From Desulfobulbus sp. Tol-SR (lineage in GTDB: Bacteria; Desulfobacterota; Desulfobulbia; Desulfobulbales; Desulfocapsaceae), in the NCBI GenBank assembly GCA_000769715.1, contig JROS01000084.1, positions 1 to 64,000 on the forward strand: DNA of 64,000 nucleotides. Reading direction: 5' to 3'. Position 1 is the stretch's first letter, and the number at the start of each line of letters is the position of its first letter. A program made the position numbers and the translations under genes. Shown here piece by piece: positions 43,923 through 54,272 of this stretch. The notes beneath the pieces are model-generated. The model did not search any database and was not told where the DNA came from. It saw nothing but the letters and a program-made list of their open reading frames with translations.

Positions 43923-43980
43923 AAGGCTAAAGTAAGAACGACCTTGACAATGGGTCGTTCGCTCTTTAGCCTTTATTTTT
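43923..43980 (+). terminator. Hairpin terminator/attenuator between tRNA-Val and thrS
   Basis: AAGGCTAAAG...CTTTAGCCTT outer stem with inner GAACGACC...GGTCGTTC, then T-rich tail. Confidence 0.75.
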
Positions 43981-44000
43981 ATATGGAACCACCAAAAGCG

Positions 44001-45926
44001 ATGGAAATAGTCGTCACCCTGCAGGATGGAGAACCAATCAATGTGCCCGCACCGATCACCGTGCGCGAAGCGCTCGACCGTCTCCAATCCAACAAGCAGA
44101 AAAAACGCACTATCGCCGCCAGGGCCAATGGACAGGTCGTCGATCTGAGCCGGTTGCTGGAAATCGACACGACGCTTGAGCCAATCCTCATCGATACCGA
44201 AGACGGTCTCGACATCCTGCGTCACAGCGCCGCCCATGTCATGGCCCAGGCCGTGCGTGATGTCTTCGGCACCGAGGTCAAGGTCGCGATCGGGCCGGCG
44301 ATCGAAAACGGCTTCTATTACGATTTCCTGCGGGATACCCCTTTCAGCCCGGAAGATTTCGAGCGGATCGAGCAGCGGATGCAGGAGATCGCCGATGCCT
44401 CCCAGCCCTTTATCCGCACCGAATTGGCGAGCGATGAGGCCATCGCGCTGTTTGAGCGGCAGGATGAGAAATACAAGGTCGAATTGATCCGGGATCTCGA
44501 GGCGGAAACCGTTTCCCTGTACCGGATCGGCGAGTTTACCGACCTCTGCCGCGGACCGCACCTTCCCGACACCTCCTTTGTCAAGGTCTTCAAGCTGCTG
44601 CGGGTGGCCGGAGCCTACTGGCGCGGGGACGAGAAAAATGACGTTCTCCAGCGCATCTACGGCACCGCCTTTTTCGACCCGAAGGCCCTGGCCAAATACC
44701 TCCATGATCTGGAGGAGGCGAAAAAGCGTGATCATCGCAAGCTCGGCCGCGAACTCGAACTGTTCACCACCCAGGATCATATCGGCCCCGGCTTGATCCT
44801 CTGGCAGCCCAAGGGCGCCCAGTTGCGCCGTCTGATCGAAGATTACTGGAAGGACGAGCACTACCGGCACGACTACGAGCTGCTGTACACGCCGCATATC
44901 GCCCGGCAGGACCTGTGGAAGACATCGGGGCACCTCGATTTCTACAGCGAGAACATGTACTCGCCCATGGATATCGATGAGATCAAGTACCAGCTCAAGC
45001 CGATGAACTGCCCTTTCCATATCGGCGTCTACGGCACCCGCAAGCGGAGCTATCGGGAATTCCCGCTGCGCTGGTGCGAACTGGGAACGGTCTACCGCTA
45101 CGAACGGGCCGGAGCCCTGCACGGACTGCTGCGGGTCCGCGGTTTCACCCAGGACGATGCCCACATCTTCTGCCGTCCGGACCAGTTGGAAGAGGAAATC
45201 TTCAACATCCTCAACTTGAATCTCCATATCCTGCAGACCTTCGGTTTTTCCGACTATGATATCTATCTCTCGACCCGGCCGGAGAAATATGTCGGCAGCG
45301 ACGAGAACTGGCAGCGGGCGACCGAGGCGCTGAAGCTGGCCCTCGAGAAAAAGGGCCTGGCCTTCATGATCGATCCCGGCGAGGGTGTGTTCTACGGGCC
45401 GAAGATCGACATCAAGATCAAGGATGTCCTCGGCCGGTCCTGGCAGTGTTCGACGATCCAGGTCGACTTCAACCTGCCGGAACGATTCGAGATGACCTAT
45501 ACCGGCGCCGACAATGCCGAGCACCAGCCGATCATGATCCACCGGGCCCTGATGGGTTCGCTCGAGCGGTTCATCGGCATCCTCATCGAGCATTACGCCG
45601 GGGTCTTCCCCCTCTGGTTCGCCCCGGTCCAGGCCCGCATTCTCAATATCACCGACGACCAGGCCGCTTACTGCCAGCAGGTCTACGAACAGCTGCGCCA
45701 GGCCGGCGTCCGGATCGAGAAGGATGTCCGAAACGAAAAATTGAACTACAAGATACGTGAGGCCCAACTCGCCAAAATCCCCTACATGCTGATCGTAGGC
45801 GACAAGGAAAAGGAGAGCGGCACGGTCACCGTGCGCCTGCGTGACGGCAAGAACCTGCCGCCTGTTTCAGTCGAGGAATTTGCCCGCAAAGTTGACGAAG
45901 AGTGCCGGGCCGGTCGCGGAATCTGA
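44001..45926 (+). CDS. thrS: Threonyl-tRNA synthetase
   Basis: TGS domain; CRGPHLPDT; MNCPFHIGVYGTRKRSYREFPLRWCELGTVYRYE; start uncertain (43983 or 44001). Confidence 0.96.
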   Translation: MEIVVTLQDGEPINVPAPITVREALDRLQSNKQKKRTIAARANGQVVDLSRLLEIDTTLEPILIDTEDGLDILRHSAAHVMAQAVRDVFGTEVKVAIGPAIENGFYYDFLRDTPFSPEDFERIEQRMQEIADASQPFIRTELASDEAIALFERQDEKYKVELIRDLEAETVSLYRIGEFTDLCRGPHLPDTSFVKVFKLLRVAGAYWRGDEKNDVLQRIYGTAFFDPKALAKYLHDLEEAKKRDHRKLGRELELFTTQDHIGPGLILWQPKGAQLRRLIEDYWKDEHYRHDYELLYTPHIARQDLWKTSGHLDFYSENMYSPMDIDEIKYQLKPMNCPFHIGVYGTRKRSYREFPLRWCELGTVYRYERAGALHGLLRVRGFTQDDAHIFCRPDQLEEEIFNILNLNLHILQTFGFSDYDIYLSTRPEKYVGSDENWQRATEALKLALEKKGLAFMIDPGEGVFYGPKIDIKIKDVLGRSWQCSTIQVDFNLPERFEMTYTGADNAEHQPIMIHRALMGSLERFIGILIEHYAGVFPLWFAPVQARILNITDDQAAYCQQVYEQLRQAGVRIEKDVRNEKLNYKIREAQLAKIPYMLIVGDKEKESGTVTVRLRDGKNLPPVSVEEFARKVDEECRAGRGI

Positions 45927-46028
45927 ACGACGGACGAGGAATTCGGAACCAGCTTTCCGCCATCGGCAACAGGGCTGGCCCAGATGAAAAACAATCGTAA
46001 ATGCTCGTAGAATCGAGGAGGTAATACT

Positions 46029-46571
46029 ATTAACAAAAAGGGAAAGACGACGACGGTTCAACGTGAAGAACAGTCAACAACGAACGACGGCATCCGTTAC
46101 GCCAAGGTCCGGTTGATCGGCAGCGACGGCAGCCAGTTGGGTATATTCACAGCCGAAGAGGCACGGCAGATGGCCTACAGCGAGGGCCTCGATCTGGTCG
46201 AGATGTCGGCGAACGCCGATCCTCCGGTCTGCCGGATAATGAACTACGACAAATTCCGCTACGAGCAGAAGAAAAAACAGCAGGAAGCGAAGAAAAAACA
46301 GACTATTGTCGAAACGAAAGAGATCAAGTTCCGCCCCAAGACCGAGGAGCACGATCTCAGTTTCAAGATCGGCCACATCAAAAAGTTCCTCAGCCAGAAG
46401 AACAAGGTGAAACTGACCATGCGGTTTCGGGGGCGGGAGATCGTCTATGCCCAGACACTCGGTCTCGAAGCAATGAACAAGATCATGGAGACCCTCGAAG
46501 AGGATGCTATCATACTTCAGCCGCCGAAAATGGAAGGCCGGCAGCTCGTCATGTTCGTAGGTCCGAAATAG
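46029..46571 (+). CDS. infC: Translation initiation factor IF-3 (AUU start)
   Basis: GGAGGT upstream of ATT; INKKGKTTTVQREEQSTTNDGIRYAKVRLIG; 46113 ATG of the ORF track is internal. Confidence 0.92.
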   Translation: MNKKGKTTTVQREEQSTTNDGIRYAKVRLIGSDGSQLGIFTAEEARQMAYSEGLDLVEMSANADPPVCRIMNYDKFRYEQKKKQQEAKKKQTIVETKEIKFRPKTEEHDLSFKIGHIKKFLSQKNKVKLTMRFRGREIVYAQTLGLEAMNKIMETLEEDAIILQPPKMEGRQLVMFVGPK

Positions 46572-46719
46572 AGCGCGAAATAAAATATATTTTTCAGCCC
46601 CCGTTGAAATACTATAGAGTTATTGAGTTTCATAAATGTTGCTGGATTGCCCTGTCATCCGCCAGGGACCGGCAGAGCGGTTCAACAGCACTGCATAAGA
46701 AGCATAAAGGAGTTGTGTC

Positions 46720-46917
46720 ATGCCAAAAATGAAAACCAAACGAGGAGCCGCCAAGCGTTTCAAAGCGACCGGCAGCGGAGCGATCAAACGCAACAAGGCG
46801 TTTTCCAGCCATATACTGACCAAGAAAACAACCAAGAGGAAGCGTGGTCTGCGCAAGAGCGGTCTTGTCGATTCCGCCAATCTCAAATCAGTCAAAAAGA
46901 TACTGCCGTATCTGTAA
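46720..46917 (+). CDS. rpmI: Ribosomal protein bL35
   Basis: [24 protein letters not shown]. Confidence 0.97.
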   Translation: MPKMKTKRGAAKRFKATGSGAIKRNKAFSSHILTKKTTKRKRGLRKSGLVDSANLKSVKKILPYL

Positions 46918-47007
46918 TCGCGGCTATCGATCCACCCTGGAGACAGGGACCATAAGCCCATAAGGCCCGACAATGAGCACTCGGGCAAGGAATAAAGGAG
47001 CAAGACA

Positions 47008-47364
47008 ATGCCACGTGTAACACGAGGATTCAAGGCACGCCGGAGAAGAAACAAGGTATTGAAACTGGCCAAAGGCTATTACGGCGGACGATCGCGTCTG
47101 TTCCGTTCCGCCGCCGAGGCCGTCGATCGCGCCCTCAACTATGCATTCCGTGACCGCCGCGCCAAAAAACGCGATTTCCGCCGACTGTGGATAGCCCGGA
47201 TCAATGCCGGCGCCGACATGAACGACATGAGCTACAGCAGATTCATGGGCGGCTTGAAAAAGGCCGGAGTCGAACTCGACAGGAAGGTCCTTTCCAATAT
47301 GGCCATCCTCGATGCCGAGTCCTTCTCGAAGTTGGTGCGGCTCGCAAAAGAAGCCAACGCCTGA
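47008..47364 (+). CDS. rplT: Ribosomal protein bL20
   Basis: [29 protein letters not shown]. Confidence 0.97.
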   Translation: MPRVTRGFKARRRRNKVLKLAKGYYGGRSRLFRSAAEAVDRALNYAFRDRRAKKRDFRRLWIARINAGADMNDMSYSRFMGGLKKAGVELDRKVLSNMAILDAESFSKLVRLAKEANA

Positions 47365-47393
47365 TCAACTTCCCGCTATTCCTGTATTTTCGC

Positions 47394-47434
47394 GCATGCC
47401 GGCGGTGGTTTCGTTGAAGCCATCGCCGGCATGC
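47394..47434 (+). promoter_or_regulatory. 41-nt near-perfect hairpin between rplT and pheS
   Basis: GCATGCCGGCGGTGGTTTC-GTT-GAAGCCATCGCCGGCATGC. Confidence 0.7.
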
Positions 47435-47467
47435 TGTTTCATTGAGCATCTCATCCGATCACTAGCT

Positions 47468-48484
47468 ATGGAACACGAGTTACAGAGCCTGGAACGGGAA
47501 GCACGGCAAGAGCTTGCCGCCATTACCGCCAACAGCCAGCTGGAGGAATTCCGCATCCGTTTCCTCGGTCGTAAGGGCCAGTTCAGCACCATCCTGCGCA
47601 AGCTCGGCTCGGTGTCTGACGAAGACCGCCCGCGCCTTGGCCAATTGGCCAATACCATCAAGAAGGAAATCGAGCAGCTCTTCGAACATCGTCAGGAGGC
47701 AATCCGGCAGACCGCTTCGACCGCGGTCGATACCGAGGCGCGACTCGACCTCAGCCTGCCCGGCAGGGTGGCAGAGATCGGCCGGCTCCACCCCGTCACC
47801 CAGATCATGCAGGAGATCTGCACCATCTTCGAGAATCTCGGGTTTTCGGTCGCCGAAGGGCCGGATGTCGAGCAGGATTACTATAATTTCGAGGCCCTGA
47901 ACATCCCGGCGCACCACCCGGCCAGGGACATGCACGACACCTTCTACGTCAGCGACTCGATCCTGCTGCGCACCCATACCTCGCCGATGCAGGCGCGGAT
48001 CATGGAAACCCGCCAGCCGCCGCTCAGGGTCATCGCCCCGGGCAAGGTCTACCGCTGCGATTCGGACATCACCCACACCCCGATGTTCCACCAGGTCGAA
48101 GGTTTCCTCGTCGACAAGCAGGTCTCCTTCGCCGACCTCAAAGGGGTGTTGACGGTCTTTACCCAGAAGATGTTCGAGCGGGATCTGCCGCTGCGCTTCC
48201 GCCCCAGCTTCTTCCCGTTCACCGAACCGAGCGCCGAGGTCGATATCGCCTGCGTCATCTGCGGTGGTGAGGGGTGCCGGGTGTGCAAGAAATCGGGGTG
48301 GCTCGAGATCCTCGGCTCCGGCATGATCGATCCGGAAGTCTTCCGGATGGTGGGCTACGACCCGGAGGTCTACAGCGGCTTCGCCTTTGGCCTCGGGGTC
48401 GAACGGATCGCCATGCTCAAGTACGGTATCGACGACATCCGTCTGTACTACGAAAACGATCAACGCTTCCTGTCTCAGTTCTAA
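47468..48484 (+). CDS. pheS: Phenylalanyl-tRNA synthetase alpha
   Basis: [20 protein letters not shown]...[10 protein letters not shown]. Confidence 0.96.
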   Translation: MEHELQSLEREARQELAAITANSQLEEFRIRFLGRKGQFSTILRKLGSVSDEDRPRLGQLANTIKKEIEQLFEHRQEAIRQTASTAVDTEARLDLSLPGRVAEIGRLHPVTQIMQEICTIFENLGFSVAEGPDVEQDYYNFEALNIPAHHPARDMHDTFYVSDSILLRTHTSPMQARIMETRQPPLRVIAPGKVYRCDSDITHTPMFHQVEGFLVDKQVSFADLKGVLTVFTQKMFERDLPLRFRPSFFPFTEPSAEVDIACVICGGEGCRVCKKSGWLEILGSGMIDPEVFRMVGYDPEVYSGFAFGLGVERIAMLKYGIDDIRLYYENDQRFLSQF

Positions 48485-48513
48485 CGAGCCTTTCTTATCA
48501 CACGACAACTGCC

Positions 48514-50958
48514 ATGAAGTTCACGCTTGACTGGTTGAATCAATATGTAGACACCGAGGGCCACACTGCCGATCAGCTGGCCGACTACCTGACCATGCTG
48601 GGGCTGGAGGTCGACGCCGTCACCCCGCTGCATCAGGAACTGGCTCCGTTGAAGACCGCCCGGATCATCTCGGCGCAACCGCACCCGGACGCCGACAAGC
48701 TGACCCTGTGCGAGGTGGCGGTCGGCGACGACATCCTCCAGATCGTCTGCGGCGCCCCCAATGCCCGCGCCGGACTCAACACCGTCATCGCCCTGCCCGG
48801 CACGACCCTGCCCGGAGAGGTGAAGATCAAGAAATCCAAGGTCCGCGGAGTCGAGTCCTGCGGCATGCTCTGCTCCGAGCGTGAGCTGGCGCTGAGCGAC
48901 TCCCATACCGGGATCATGGAACTGCCGGAGGGCACGGCCCACGGTCGGTCCTTCATCACCGCCATGGGCCTGGAGGACACGATGATCGAGGTCGACCTGA
49001 CCCCGAACCGGCCCGACTGCGCCTCGGTCATCGGCATCGCCCGCGAGATCGCCGGCAAGCTCCAGCGCCCCCTGCGCCTGCCGGTCGAAGGCGCCAGGGT
49101 CGATCACGCCAGCAGGAGCTTTTCGGTCGATGTCGAGTCGCCGGAACTCTGTCCCCGTTATGCCGCCCGCCTGGTCACCGGCGTCAAGATCGGTCCGTCG
49201 CCGCTGTGGCTGCGCAATCGCCTGACCTCCATCGGCCTCCGCCCGATCAACAACGTCGTCGACATCACCAACTTCGTGATGATGGAATACGGCCAGCCGT
49301 TGCACGCCTTCGATTTCGACAACCTCAAGGGGGGAAAGATCATCGTCCGTTCGCCGAAGGCCGGCGAAACGAAGTTTACCACCCTCGACGGAGTCGAGCG
49401 CGAACTCAACCCCGAGATGCTCCTTATCTGCGACGGTGAACGACCGGTAGCCATGGCCGGCGTCATGGGCGGAATGAACTCCGAGGTGACCGATGACACG
49501 ACCACCGTCCTGCTGGAGAGCGCCTGCTTCAACCCGGTTTCGATCCGCAAGACCGCCCGCCGACTCGGTCTTGCCTCCGACGCCTCCTACCGTTTCGAGC
49601 GTGGAGTCGATCCGGAAGGCGTTTGCAACGCCATGAATCGGGCGGTGCAGCTGTTGTGCGATCTCGCCGGCGGGACGGCCGAGGATGCCGGGCAGGATAT
49701 GTATATGGGCAGGCTGCCGCTGAAATCCCTGACCCTGCGGGTGTCCCGCTCCAATGCCCTGCTCGGGATCGATCTTCATGCCGCGACGATCGCCACCCTG
49801 CTCCAATCGATCGGTTTTCGCTGCAAGCACAAGGACGCCGACACCTTATGGGTCAGGCCTCCGACATTCAGAGTGGACATCGACCGGGAGGCGGATCTGA
49901 TCGAGGAAGTGGCCAGGCTCCATGGCTACGGCAATATCCCGGTGACGCTGCCCCAGGTAAGCCTCAGTTACCCGGAACAGGACCAGGGAAGGATCAAACG
50001 GACCACGATCGCCAGGCTCCTGACCGGCATCGGGTTCAGCGAGGCGATCAACTACAGCTTTTCCAACGGCAAATACCTTGATCTGCTGCACCTGGCGGAA
50101 GGCGACGACCGCCGCCGCACCGTCCGACTGCTCAATCCGCTGAGCGAGGAGCAGGGGGTGATGCGGACTTCGCTCCTGCCGGGTCTGCTGGAAAATGTCG
50201 ATCGCAATATCCGCTTCCAGATGACGGAGGTCAAGCTCTTCGAACTCGGCAAGGTCTTCACCAGCACCGGTGCAACTACCCAGCCGATAGAGAGGAACCG
50301 ACTGGCCGGCGTCCTCTGCGGCAATCGTCACGGCTACGCCTCGCCGCTGCATTTCAAGGAGGAAAAGGTCGACTTTCTCGATGCCAAGGGGGCAGTGGAA
50401 TTCATTCTTGGCCAGATGCGGCTCAACCTGCCGGCTGGCCCGACCAGCATCGGCTTTGATCTTCCGGGAGCTGACGACAGGGAGCCCTTTGTCGTTCCAG
50501 GCGAGACCCTGCAGCTCCGCCTCGGTGAGACCATCCTCGGCAGTGTCGGTCGGATCCGGCCGGAAATCCTGCGCGGTTTCGATATCAAACTGGACGTCTA
50601 CTACTTCGATCTCGATTTCGATGCCCTGTGCGGCCTCGTCGCCGCCCCGAAATCGTTCACCGCGCTGCCGGTATACCCCGCCGTCAAGCGCGACATCGCC
50701 CTCGTGGTGCCCGGTTCCGTGGCCGCAGGCGATCTGGTCAACGCGATACGCACCAGCCGCGACGCTCTGATCGAAGATGTCGCCATCTTCGACGTCTACC
50801 AGGGCAAAACAATCCAAAATGGTTACAAAAGTGTTGCGATTTCGGTTACCTACCGCTCTTCAGCCAAGACGCTGACGGAAAAGAATGTTGAAAAATCCAA
50901 CAAAAAGATAGTAGACTTGCTGACAGAGCAGTTTGGAGCGAGCTTGCGTGATGCCTGA
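48514..50958 (+). CDS. pheT: Phenylalanyl-tRNA synthetase beta
   Basis: MKFTLDWLNQYVDTEGHTADQLADYLTMLGLEVD. Confidence 0.96.
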   Translation: MKFTLDWLNQYVDTEGHTADQLADYLTMLGLEVDAVTPLHQELAPLKTARIISAQPHPDADKLTLCEVAVGDDILQIVCGAPNARAGLNTVIALPGTTLPGEVKIKKSKVRGVESCGMLCSERELALSDSHTGIMELPEGTAHGRSFITAMGLEDTMIEVDLTPNRPDCASVIGIAREIAGKLQRPLRLPVEGARVDHASRSFSVDVESPELCPRYAARLVTGVKIGPSPLWLRNRLTSIGLRPINNVVDITNFVMMEYGQPLHAFDFDNLKGGKIIVRSPKAGETKFTTLDGVERELNPEMLLICDGERPVAMAGVMGGMNSEVTDDTTTVLLESACFNPVSIRKTARRLGLASDASYRFERGVDPEGVCNAMNRAVQLLCDLAGGTAEDAGQDMYMGRLPLKSLTLRVSRSNALLGIDLHAATIATLLQSIGFRCKHKDADTLWVRPPTFRVDIDREADLIEEVARLHGYGNIPVTLPQVSLSYPEQDQGRIKRTTIARLLTGIGFSEAINYSFSNGKYLDLLHLAEGDDRRRTVRLLNPLSEEQGVMRTSLLPGLLENVDRNIRFQMTEVKLFELGKVFTSTGATTQPIERNRLAGVLCGNRHGYASPLHFKEEKVDFLDAKGAVEFILGQMRLNLPAGPTSIGFDLPGADDREPFVVPGETLQLRLGETILGSVGRIRPEILRGFDIKLDVYYFDLDFDALCGLVAAPKSFTALPVYPAVKRDIALVVPGSVAAGDLVNAIRTSRDALIEDVAIFDVYQGKTIQNGYKSVAISVTYRSSAKTLTEKNVEKSNKKIVDLLTEQFGASLRDA

Positions 50959-51250
50959 TATGAATTTATCCAACCTGACCCGAAGAGAACTGGCCGAGGC
51001 CATTGCCGAACGACTCGGCTTTTCCCAGAGCAGCTGCGCCGATATTGTCGATTCCGTCTTCGATACCATGAAGCAGACACTGCTGGCGGGAGAACCGATC
51101 AAGATCGTGCACTTCGGCACCTTTTCGGTTCGCAGCAAGTCGTCGCGGAACGGGAGGAACCCCCGCACCGGAGAGGCCATCACCATTAAAAAACGGCAGA
51201 CAGTCGGTTTCCGGCCAAGCAGACAATTGCGGGAAGAGATCAACAGATAG
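50951..51250 (+). CDS. ihfA: Integration host factor alpha
   Basis: NLTRRELAEAIAERLGFSQSSCADIVDSVF...RNGRNPRTGE. Confidence 0.93.
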   Translation: MPDMNLSNLTRRELAEAIAERLGFSQSSCADIVDSVFDTMKQTLLAGEPIKIVHFGTFSVRSKSSRNGRNPRTGEAITIKKRQTVGFRPSRQLREEINR

Positions 51251-51288
51251 CTGTTTCCTACGCATCTTACAAGGAGTTCGGCTGGCGC

Positions 51289-51678
51289 ATGAACGTGGAG
51301 ATCCCAGACAAGCTCTATTTTAAGATCGGCGAAGTGAGCAAACTGGCGGGTGTCCCCCCCCACGTCCTTCGCTACTGGGAGAGCGAATTCAGTGCCATTC
51401 GCCCCAAGCGTGCCAACTCCAAACAGCGGCTCTACCGCCGTGCCGATGTCGAACTGATCCTCAAACTCAAGGAACTGCTGCACGAACGCCGGTATACCAT
51501 CGCCGGTGCCAGAAAATTCCTTACCGATGAAGGCGGCCCGCCCGATGACAACCATGAAGACGGCCAGGTCGAGCCCGCCGCACCATCCCCCGGGCGTGAA
51601 GGGCTCCCCGCCACTCTCGGCAGAATCAAGAAGGAACTCCGGGACCTGCAGCGGCTTCTGAATGGCAAAGGACCTTGA
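51289..51678 (+). CDS. MerR-family regulator
   Basis: YFKIGEVSKLAGVPPHVLRYWESEF. Confidence 0.93.
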   Translation: MNVEIPDKLYFKIGEVSKLAGVPPHVLRYWESEFSAIRPKRANSKQRLYRRADVELILKLKELLHERRYTIAGARKFLTDEGGPPDDNHEDGQVEPAAPSPGREGLPATLGRIKKELRDLQRLLNGKGP

Positions 51679-51741
51679 CTATCCTGCCATACCTTCTGTT
51701 GACAGCCTCGGCGACTCATGTTACATAGAGCGTCACAAAGA

Positions 51742-51818
51742 CGGGATGTAGCGCAGTCTGGTAGCGCACCTGAATGGGGTTCAGGGGGCCGGAGGTTCAA
51801 ATCCTCTCATCCCGACCA
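51742..51818 (+). tRNA. tRNA-Pro(GGG), CCA encoded
   Basis: CGGGATG/CATCCCG, loop ATGGGGT, GGTTCAAATCC, ACCA. Confidence 0.93.
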
Positions 51819-51830
51819 GCTGAAAATAAA

Positions 51831-51871
51831 GGGTTTAACAGTCATAACTGGCTGTTAAGCCCTTTTTTTTT
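51831..51871 (+). terminator. Rho-independent terminator after tRNA-Pro
   Basis: GGGTTTAACAG...CTGTTAAGCCC followed by T9. Confidence 0.88.
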
Positions 51872-51925
51872 ATGGTTTTTTTCAGTTTGCCTCCAATTGA
51901 CACATATTGACAAAGTATGCGCTAA

Positions 51926-52630
51926 GTGACTATAAAAGACCCATCGTTTCTCCCATATTCCCCCAAGAAATGGCAGGAGCAACCGATGGCCTATATCGAA
52001 GAACGAAACAGGCAAAAGGGTGTCTTGTACCGGATCAACGATGGGCTGTTTTTTGGCTACCCGCTCGCATTCCAGGAAATACTCACAGGACTCTGTCTGC
52101 CCTTGTGGTTGCGCTCGACCAAGGAGGGTTCTTTCGCCGTGTCGAAGCTGAGGTGGTGGTCGATACGATTGAGCCCGCCTCTTCCTTCGCTCCCCAAAAT
52201 AGGGGAGCAATCAAAGTTTTGATTTTCCGTGAATCCATATTTCTCGATCCGGTCTTGTCACCTCAGCCTCTCTGCACGACAGCCAAGTGGCTATCCGCTG
52301 ATCAAAATGACCAGCAAAAAGGTAACCTACCTCTACGATCTGATGGATGCCGCTTACGACGCCCAGTTGATTGAAGAGACCAGCCGGAAGTTTGGCCATG
52401 TCCCGATTGCCGATAGAAACGGACGAGGCAAGGAAGTTGTCCAAATGGCGCCTCATGAAGCAGAACGATACAAAATTCGATCGTGTGCGGAACGAGCGAA
52501 CAGTCGTCTGAAGGAAGACTTCGGCGCCAACAATGTCATGGTCAAGGGACACAGCAAGGTAACCCTTCACCTGATGCTCGGCATTGTCGTCCTGTTTGCC
52601 GACCAGTTGCTTCGGCTGGCGGCCGGGTAG
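51926..52630 (+). pseudogene. Degraded IS transposase remnants
   Basis: Frame-broken; C-terminal YKIRSCAERANSRLKEDFGANNVMVKGHSKVTLHLMLGIVVLFADQLLRL typical of DDE transposase C-termini. Confidence 0.75.
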
Positions 52631-52829
52631 AATGTCAAAGATCAGTGGGAGCGGCTTACCCCCAAATTGCTACGCTTTTCAATTTGCAACAGGCTCATAG
52701 TATTTGCAATTTTTCTCATTAATCAATTTTCAAATTATTTTCATAACATCAAGTTGCCTCAACGCACCAGCAAACAGCGCCGGTCCGGTGAAATGTAACA
52801 TTAGCCGGCTTCTACCGTAGGAGACCAGA

Positions 52830-53639
52830 ATGAATTTCGAGACATTATCCATCAGTGAAACGGATGGAGTCGTCCATATTGAATTAAATCGAGCGGATAA
52901 AGCGAACGCGATGAACGGGGCGATGTGGAAGGAATTGAGATCGGCTTTCGCTTGGCTCAGCACCAGCAGCGCGCGTGTTGGGGTGCTGAGCGGCCAAGGC
53001 AAGCATTTCACGGCCGGAATCGACCTGGATATGCTCACTGAAATAAGATCTGAGATTGCCGACCTGTCCGAAGGCAGGAGACAAGAACGCCTGAAGGAGA
53101 TCATCGTCGAGCTTCAAGAGACGATAAGCGCCGCAGAGTCGTGCAAAAAACCCATTCTTGCCGCAATACATGGCGCGTGCATGGGAGCGGGAATCGATCT
53201 GGTCACCGCCTGCGACATGCGATATGCCACCGAAGACGCGAGGTTTTCGGTAAAAGAGGTGGATCTGGCGATCGTGACGGACGTCGGTACGCTCCAGCGG
53301 CTTCCAAAGATCATAGGCGAAGGGCTCGCACGGGAACTTGCATTTACAGGTAGAGTTTTCGACGGCAATGAAGCCCATGCGATGAAGCTTGTGAATCAGG
53401 TCTTTACCGACAAGGATAGCCTTATGACAGCTGTCCTGAAAACGGCCGCCGAGATTGCGAGCAAGTCACCGCTGACAATTCGCGGCATCAAGGACACGCT
53501 GAACTACAGCCGGGATCACTCGGTTGCAGAAGGCCTTTCTTACGTCTCGGCCAAGAATGCAGCCATATTGTTTTCTTCCGACCTCTCCGAGGCTATGTCA
53601 GCAGCGCAACAGAAGCGCAAAGGGCGATTTGAGGATTGA
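52830..53639 (+). CDS. Enoyl-CoA hydratase/isomerase family
   Basis: KPILAAIHGACMGAGIDLVTACDMRYATEDARFSVKEVDLAIV. Confidence 0.9.
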   Translation: MNFETLSISETDGVVHIELNRADKANAMNGAMWKELRSAFAWLSTSSARVGVLSGQGKHFTAGIDLDMLTEIRSEIADLSEGRRQERLKEIIVELQETISAAESCKKPILAAIHGACMGAGIDLVTACDMRYATEDARFSVKEVDLAIVTDVGTLQRLPKIIGEGLARELAFTGRVFDGNEAHAMKLVNQVFTDKDSLMTAVLKTAAEIASKSPLTIRGIKDTLNYSRDHSVAEGLSYVSAKNAAILFSSDLSEAMSAAQQKRKGRFED

Positions 53640-53756
53640 GCCGCCCAACTCATGAGCTGTTGCCTACTCCTATCGTTAGTATTAAAAGAGAATTCTTGCT
53701 AATGATAAAGCCACGCAGCAGCCGGGTACCATCACGTTAAAAGAAAGAGAAAAGAA

Positions 53757-54179
53757 ATGAATACAGATAAACTGATTGGTGCATGGTCGCTCATCTCCTC
53801 CATTCAGACTCGAAATAATGTTATATCCCTAACCTTTGGTGATCCACCGTCTGGGCAAATTCAGTACACGAGCGATGGTCGAATGTCGGCCTTTTTAATG
53901 GATCCGGATTGGGCACGAACAGGAAAGAATGCGGTGGAGGAGTCCGACAGATTTTTTGCTTACGCTGGACGATGGGAGCTTAAGGGAAGCAAGATAAGCC
54001 ATTTTATCGAGTTCTGCTCGGCTCCGTCGAAGATTGGCACAACCTTTGTCCGTCACTTGAATTTTCTAAGTGAAAACGAAATAGAACTTACGACCGCACC
54101 TGAAACCACTAAGTCAGGGAATGTCTACGAAACAAAACTTATCTGGAGGCGGTACGGTTTATTAAAAGACGTAGCCTAA
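53757..54179 (+). CDS. Lipocalin-like domain protein
   Basis: LIGAWSLIS...QIQYTSDGRMSAFL. Confidence 0.75.
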   Translation: MNTDKLIGAWSLISSIQTRNNVISLTFGDPPSGQIQYTSDGRMSAFLMDPDWARTGKNAVEESDRFFAYAGRWELKGSKISHFIEFCSAPSKIGTTFVRHLNFLSENEIELTTAPETTKSGNVYETKLIWRRYGLLKDVA

Positions 54180-54272
54180 GGCACTGTTAATCGGGTAGCC
54201 GGGGGAATCTCTCCCCCTCCCCACACCACACGGCATGCGGGTCCGCTTTTAAACAAACACAAGGAAAGTTAT

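Noticed and set aside
43896-45767. 623-aa minus ORF opposite thrS
   Set aside because: Antisense shadow ORF caused by GC codon bias over a clear thrS.
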